From Carposina sasakii (lineage: Eukaryota > Arthropoda > Insecta > Lepidoptera > Carposinidae): a stretch of DNA of 64,000 nucleotides. How positions within the stretch are numbered: the stretch's first letter is position 1; each line of letters begins with the position of its first letter. The translations under genes and the position numbers were made by a program. The notes under the pieces were generated by a model. That model was given only the letters and a program-made list of their open reading frames with translations, was not told the DNA's origin and ran no database searches. Below are positions 60,369 to 64,000 of this stretch, in pieces. The stretch is taken from NCBI GenBank assembly GCA_014607495.2, contig CP053157.1:5394001-5458000 (forward strand), given 5' to 3'.

Positions 60369-61124
60369 TATATGTAAAAATGAAACTCTTTACCTTAAAA
60401 AAATGTACCTACCTAAGTTTAGGGACCTTCTTTAAAATGTTCGGACAGGATGGCGTTAAAAACTACGAGGTCATAAATGGGATATCTTCATTTACATAAT
60501 GTTAATCATGCTATATTAGATTAATGATTAGTCGTGGAATCATTATTCTAAGCATGCTATAGTAAACAGTAAACAATAAAATAACGCCTGCTACAAATGA
60601 CATAGTCAATTTTTATAAATGGGATTTTATCAATCATAAAAATGGTTCTTACTCGGTTATTAATTATTATTATTAGTACATAATCGGTAATTTTGGCTAC
60701 AAACTATGATGTTTCTCTGAACCCCCAGGAGTGAGGGAATCATTGTTGATCCTTTCATGGAATACCTACTTACCTACCTAACGGCCAATATCAATACGAG
60801 AGATCAAAAATAATCTAGGATTTTTTTATTCTTAATTTGAAATAAAGTTTGAAATTTTGTATTAAATCTGAGATACCTACCTATGTAAAAGATCTGTCTA
60901 GATCACTTATAGAAATTGGCTGTATGTAAGAGAATCATAATCTATAGATTACTCGTAATACCACGCGGCATTTATGTACCTACCGCTGTGCTAGTTATAA
61001 TTATTCGACTGAAATCCGATTTCATCCGATAATAATCGACTGCGAGTTAGGATTTTTATTTTTATCTGAAATTGACAAAAACTTTGTACATAACGATCTT
61101 TTTTTGTTTAGTTTATCCTGAGGT

Positions 61125-61280
61125 TTACATACATACATAAATATAATCACGCCTGTAGTATCCCTTACGGGGTAGGCAGAGCATCAAGGGCCGATAGGAC
61201 CACATGGTGCCACTTCTGACCAATTTTGAGGGTATAGTTGAGATGTACAAATTCGGTTAGTAGTGACAGGTGGTCAGCTC
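61125..61280 (-). mobile_element. Retroposon 3' fragment
   Basis: ACATACATACATAAATATAA, then ATCCCTTACGGGGTAGGCAG and GGTGCCACTTCTGACCAATT, reverse of 40300-40424. The 77-codon ORF starting at 61270 is not recognised. Confidence 0.6.
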
Positions 61281-61799
61281 ATCGCCTACAAAACACCAAG
61301 ACCCTCTTGTCCCTCTACTGACTTGTACAGTATGCCCGCGAAGAGAAGCAGCTGTAGTATTATACGTTTTTTTTTCACTCCCAAAGCAGCATAGAAGGTT
61401 TATCTCCTACCAAATCCCTGCCTTATCCTATCCCGAAGGAAAGGCAAGACGAACTAAGCCCATACAGCCATTGTCTTCAGTAAAAAGAATTCATGATGGA
61501 TGATAATGAAGATGAATGGAAACGTCAGGAAAATCCTAAAGAACGAGTGTAAAATTTAAAAGCAGAAACAACTTGTATAAGCCCATGTAGAGATCGTTTT
61601 CCGACTAAAGTTTTACTCAGCTTACCTGCCTGCATATAAAGCATGCACTAGTATCGCATCACAAGTATATAAACAAAATATAGTGTTTTTGACAGACGTA
61701 TAGTTCTGTCTTTGTTCTTATGAGACAATAGAAGCGAGAGGCGTATAGAATAGGAGGCATATGTCTAAAATCTCTTTATCGGGCGTAGTTTTTAATAGG

Positions 61800-62420
61800 G
61801 ATGAGCGATATTAGTAAAATATCGATATTTATATCGATGGCTAAATATCGATAGTTCGATATTATCGGGCACGTAATATCGATCGAAAACCATGGTCAAC
61901 TGTATGTATGTGCAAAAAATATTGTGACCAATAATGGACATCACATTTTTTATCACAATTTATTAAAAAAATACAAGAAACAATTATGGTTTACAAAAAA
62001 GTTAGCTTAGGTTACTAACTAAAACTTTCATAGTTTTTTGACAATGCTCTGCAATATAAGCAACTTTGACAGCAATTTTCCTTTCAGCCGGTTTCGTTGC
62101 TGGCACAGAGTCTGAGAGCTAAGCTGACTACCGGCTGACTTGTAATAAATGAATGAGTGAGAATTGACTGAAAAATAGGGATGCTCATAAAATAACTATA
62201 TCGATGTTTATGGATGAATACATTAAACAATTTTTTTTACATAAGCAAAAGAGCACTGATCGAATATGTGATCGAGTTTCGATATTTCGAGAATAACCCG
62301 ATATCATGTTAAAATATCGATATGGCGATATTTTAGTTACAATTATCGATATTTTCATATGTCGATATTTCAGAGATTAATATCGATATTTCAACGATAT
62401 CGATAAATATCGTACATCGA
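61800..62420. promoter_or_regulatory. Cluster of CGATA / TATCGATA motifs upstream of SPATA20
   Basis: Two blocks (61806-61885 and 62270-62425) hold at least 15 CGATA or TATCG cores, including six perfect TATCGATA octamers. In Drosophila that octamer is the DREF site of housekeeping promoters, and CGATA is the BEAF-32 boundary core. The nearest octamer is about 140 bp before the SPATA20 start codon. The intervening sequence (61890-62270) lacks them. An alternative is a mobile element: GGGATGAGCGATATT at 61798 and GGGATGCTCATAA at 62177 resemble ends of TATCGATA-rich repeats seen in other animals. Confidence 0.5.
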
Positions 62421-62544
62421 TTTAATAAAATGTCAAACAAAACAAACTCGTTCATCTTCGATGAATGAGGTCAATTTTCTTACATAAAATTTCAATGTGG
62501 TTAATAAAATAAAGCGATAGAAATCAAATTATTGTGTACCTATT

Positions 62545-62687
62545 ATGCCGACGGGCCGTGCAGTTTTATTATTGAGGAGATTATCGACGGGAGACAATAG
62601 GTTTAAAAATTTAAATCTCAATCAAAATATAGAACAATTGGTTTTTAACCCGGTTTGCAGTCATCGTGATTTGGCCTTCCCTAAAAG
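62545..62687 (+). CDS. SPATA20: SPATA20-like thioredoxin-domain protein, first coding exon with mitochondrial leader
   Basis: The exon starts at ATG 62545 and ends at AAAAG before donor GTATTT, after 47 codons plus two bases. The leader (MPTGRAVLLLRRLSTGDNRF) is rich in Arg, Leu and Ser with no early acidic residue, typical of a mitochondrial targeting peptide. The split codon completes as AGA in the next exon and the joined frame stays open. A cluster of TATCGATA motifs lies 130-250 bp and further upstream. Assignment depends on exon 2. The leader could be skipped if translation begins at the internal Met in exon 2. Confidence 0.75.
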
Positions 62688-63304
62688 GTATTTATAGCTA
62701 TTACTTTTACTATTTGAACTTGTTTAGATAATGGTCATATTTGTGATAATTCCCTGGTTAATTCTTATTCCGTCTCAGACTAGAATTATTTTGACATTTG
62801 GTGACCTTGTTTTTGTTTACATGTTGTGCATAAATATGTCAGATTGCACGAGAACGGAACTTGCACAAACCGATAATTAGATAATTAATAAGGTATGTTT
62901 TAGAAATGTTATTCTCCTAAAATACCATTAAACCCAAAAGACTAAATAAAGGTCTACTGAGGAACCTGGTCATCATCAACTTTACATTTCTTATTACTCA
63001 ATGCAATTGTTATAATTCTTTACAGTACTTAGAAATTAAACAAAAATAATTGTATCAACAAAATAATATAAGGTAAAGTTTCCATTTTAAAGTTTTATTT
63101 AGCATGTAGTGTAGGTTTAACTGTATACCCATCGGGGACATATTTTATTAATGTTTTTTATGAAATAAGAAAACACCAGAGATTTAGGCACTTAATGCAG
63201 GAAAACTAAGTAAGTCAAAACTAGACAAATTCCTATCGTCCCGATAGAGAACAACTTTGTAAATATATTTAATTTTGTATAGGGTTAGTTAGTTTAGCAA
63301 CATA

Positions 63305-63405
63305 GATTTGTAAAATTATTAATAAAGAAATGGAAAAAATCCCTTACCCGGGTGGGAATCGAACCCACGACCTGTGCATTCCGCGTGTCACTAGATTTGG
63401 CCTAT
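63305..63405 (-). mobile_element. tRNA-derived SINE, third copy
   Basis: Reads AAATTATTAATAAAGAAATG, then ACCCGGGTGGGAATCGAACC on plus, the reverse of the tail and B box in the 24783 and 50030 elements. It lies in SPATA20 intron 1. Confidence 0.7.
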
Positions 63406-63527
63406 TATAAAATACTCATATCTTGTACACATAATAAATACTAAACCTAATTCCAGTACTTATTGGTCTTGACTGTGTACAGCTTAAATAATAAAACTAG
63501 GTTCATTATTATTTATTCAAATTACAG

Positions 63528-63990
63528 ATTGTCAACATTTTCTTACAACAACCTCAGCCCTCCACAGCTGACGAGGAGTTTGAGTGACAACATTATAAAA
63601 ATGGCCACTGCTTCCGATACTCCAAATCCAGTTGAGCCAAAACATACCAATCGTTTAGTTACGGAGAAATCTCCTTATCTACTGCAGCATGCTCACAACC
63701 CTGTACAGTGGTACCCATGGGGCCAAGAAGCCATAGACATAGCCAAAAAAGAGAACAAACTCATCTTCCTCTCTGTAGGCTACTCCACTTGCCATTGGTG
63801 TCATGTTATGGAGAAAGAGTCATTTGAGAATGAGGAGGTGGCAAAAGTTATGAATGAGCATTACATCAACATTAAAGTTGACAGGGAGGAGCGTCCAGAT
63901 ATAGACAGGGTCTATATGCTGTTTGTGATGGCCACTACTGGAGGTGGTGGGTGGCCGATGTCTGTCTTTCTGACTCCAGACCTTCGCCCT
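63528..63990 (+). CDS. SPATA20: SPATA20/YyaL-family thioredoxin-like domain (DUF255), second exon; gene runs off the window
   Basis: The exon follows acceptor TTACAG and ends at consensus donor GTAAGT (63991), so the last bases of the window are intron. It encodes residues 48-202 of the predicted protein. Diagnostic features of the SPATA20/YyaL family are the [10 protein letters not shown] block (residues about 104-113), the CHWC redox-type motif at about 136-139 within [14 protein letters not shown], the [14 protein letters not shown] block, and [17 protein letters not shown]. Family members are about 700-800 residues with a six-hairpin glycosidase-like region after the thioredoxin domain, so about three quarters of the gene lies to the right. 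Met73 (63601, context AAAAATGG) could initiate a cytosolic form lacking the leader. The exact biochemical role of this family is poorly defined. Confidence 0.95.
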
Positions 63991-64000
63991 GTAAGTGGAG

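Noticed and set aside
1..64000. CRISPR array, bacterial operon or integrated virus
   Set aside because: No spaced direct repeats, no dense co-oriented ORFs, and no recognisable viral structural or replication gene was seen.

Overview
The window looks like nuclear DNA from a moth or butterfly (Lepidoptera). It is AT-rich and gene-poor, with spliced genes carrying GT/AG introns. It is saturated with short mobile-element families of types common in lepidopteran genomes: Helitrons ending in CTAG, tRNA-derived SINEs, RTE-like and AATAAG-tailed LINE ends, TA-flanked MITEs and hAT elements. No prokaryotic gene, CRISPR array or complete autonomous transposon is visible. Order-level assignment is inference from repeats and gene structure.

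Two cellular genes can be supported. On the minus strand, three exons (55845-55594, 51961-51863, 51564-51499) splice in frame into the EF-hand N-terminus of a rhomboid-related intramembrane protease (RHBDL type, like Drosophila rhomboid-4). The membrane and catalytic exons were not found, so they probably lie left of the window. On the plus strand, two exons at the right edge (62545-62687, 63528-63990) encode the start of a SPATA20/YyaL-type thioredoxin-domain protein with a likely mitochondrial leader. The gene continues past the window. Between them lies a candidate divergent promoter (58.5-58.8 kb), and just upstream of SPATA20 a dense cluster of CGATA/TATCGATA motifs.

Region by region: 1-12 kb holds LINE 3' ends, MITE copies and a SINE. 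12.15-13.5 kb is a LINE 3' end interrupted by a Helitron with a 127-bp tandem array. 13.5-34 kb is non-coding with scattered MITEs and retroposon fragments and one unidentified coding-like island near 28 kb. 34.6-36.1 kb holds a repeat carrying a perfect 196-bp inverted duplication. 38.1-39.0 kb is a TIR element full of TTTCATGAAA motifs. 39.0-41.1 kb holds a MITE and a hAT element with an 8-bp target duplication. 43.2-43.9 kb is a solo LTR with heat-shock-like and core promoter motifs, inserted in a SINE. 48.9-50.4 kb holds more repeats. 51.5-56 kb contains the rhomboid exons. 57-60.4 kb is a pile-up of small elements, including a 207-bp LTR-like element whose LTR is itself a perfect hairpin.

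The genes show no shared pathway. The interest of the window lies mainly in the mobile elements, their nesting and their regulatory motifs. Family names rest on terminal structure and remembered consensus features, not on database searches.
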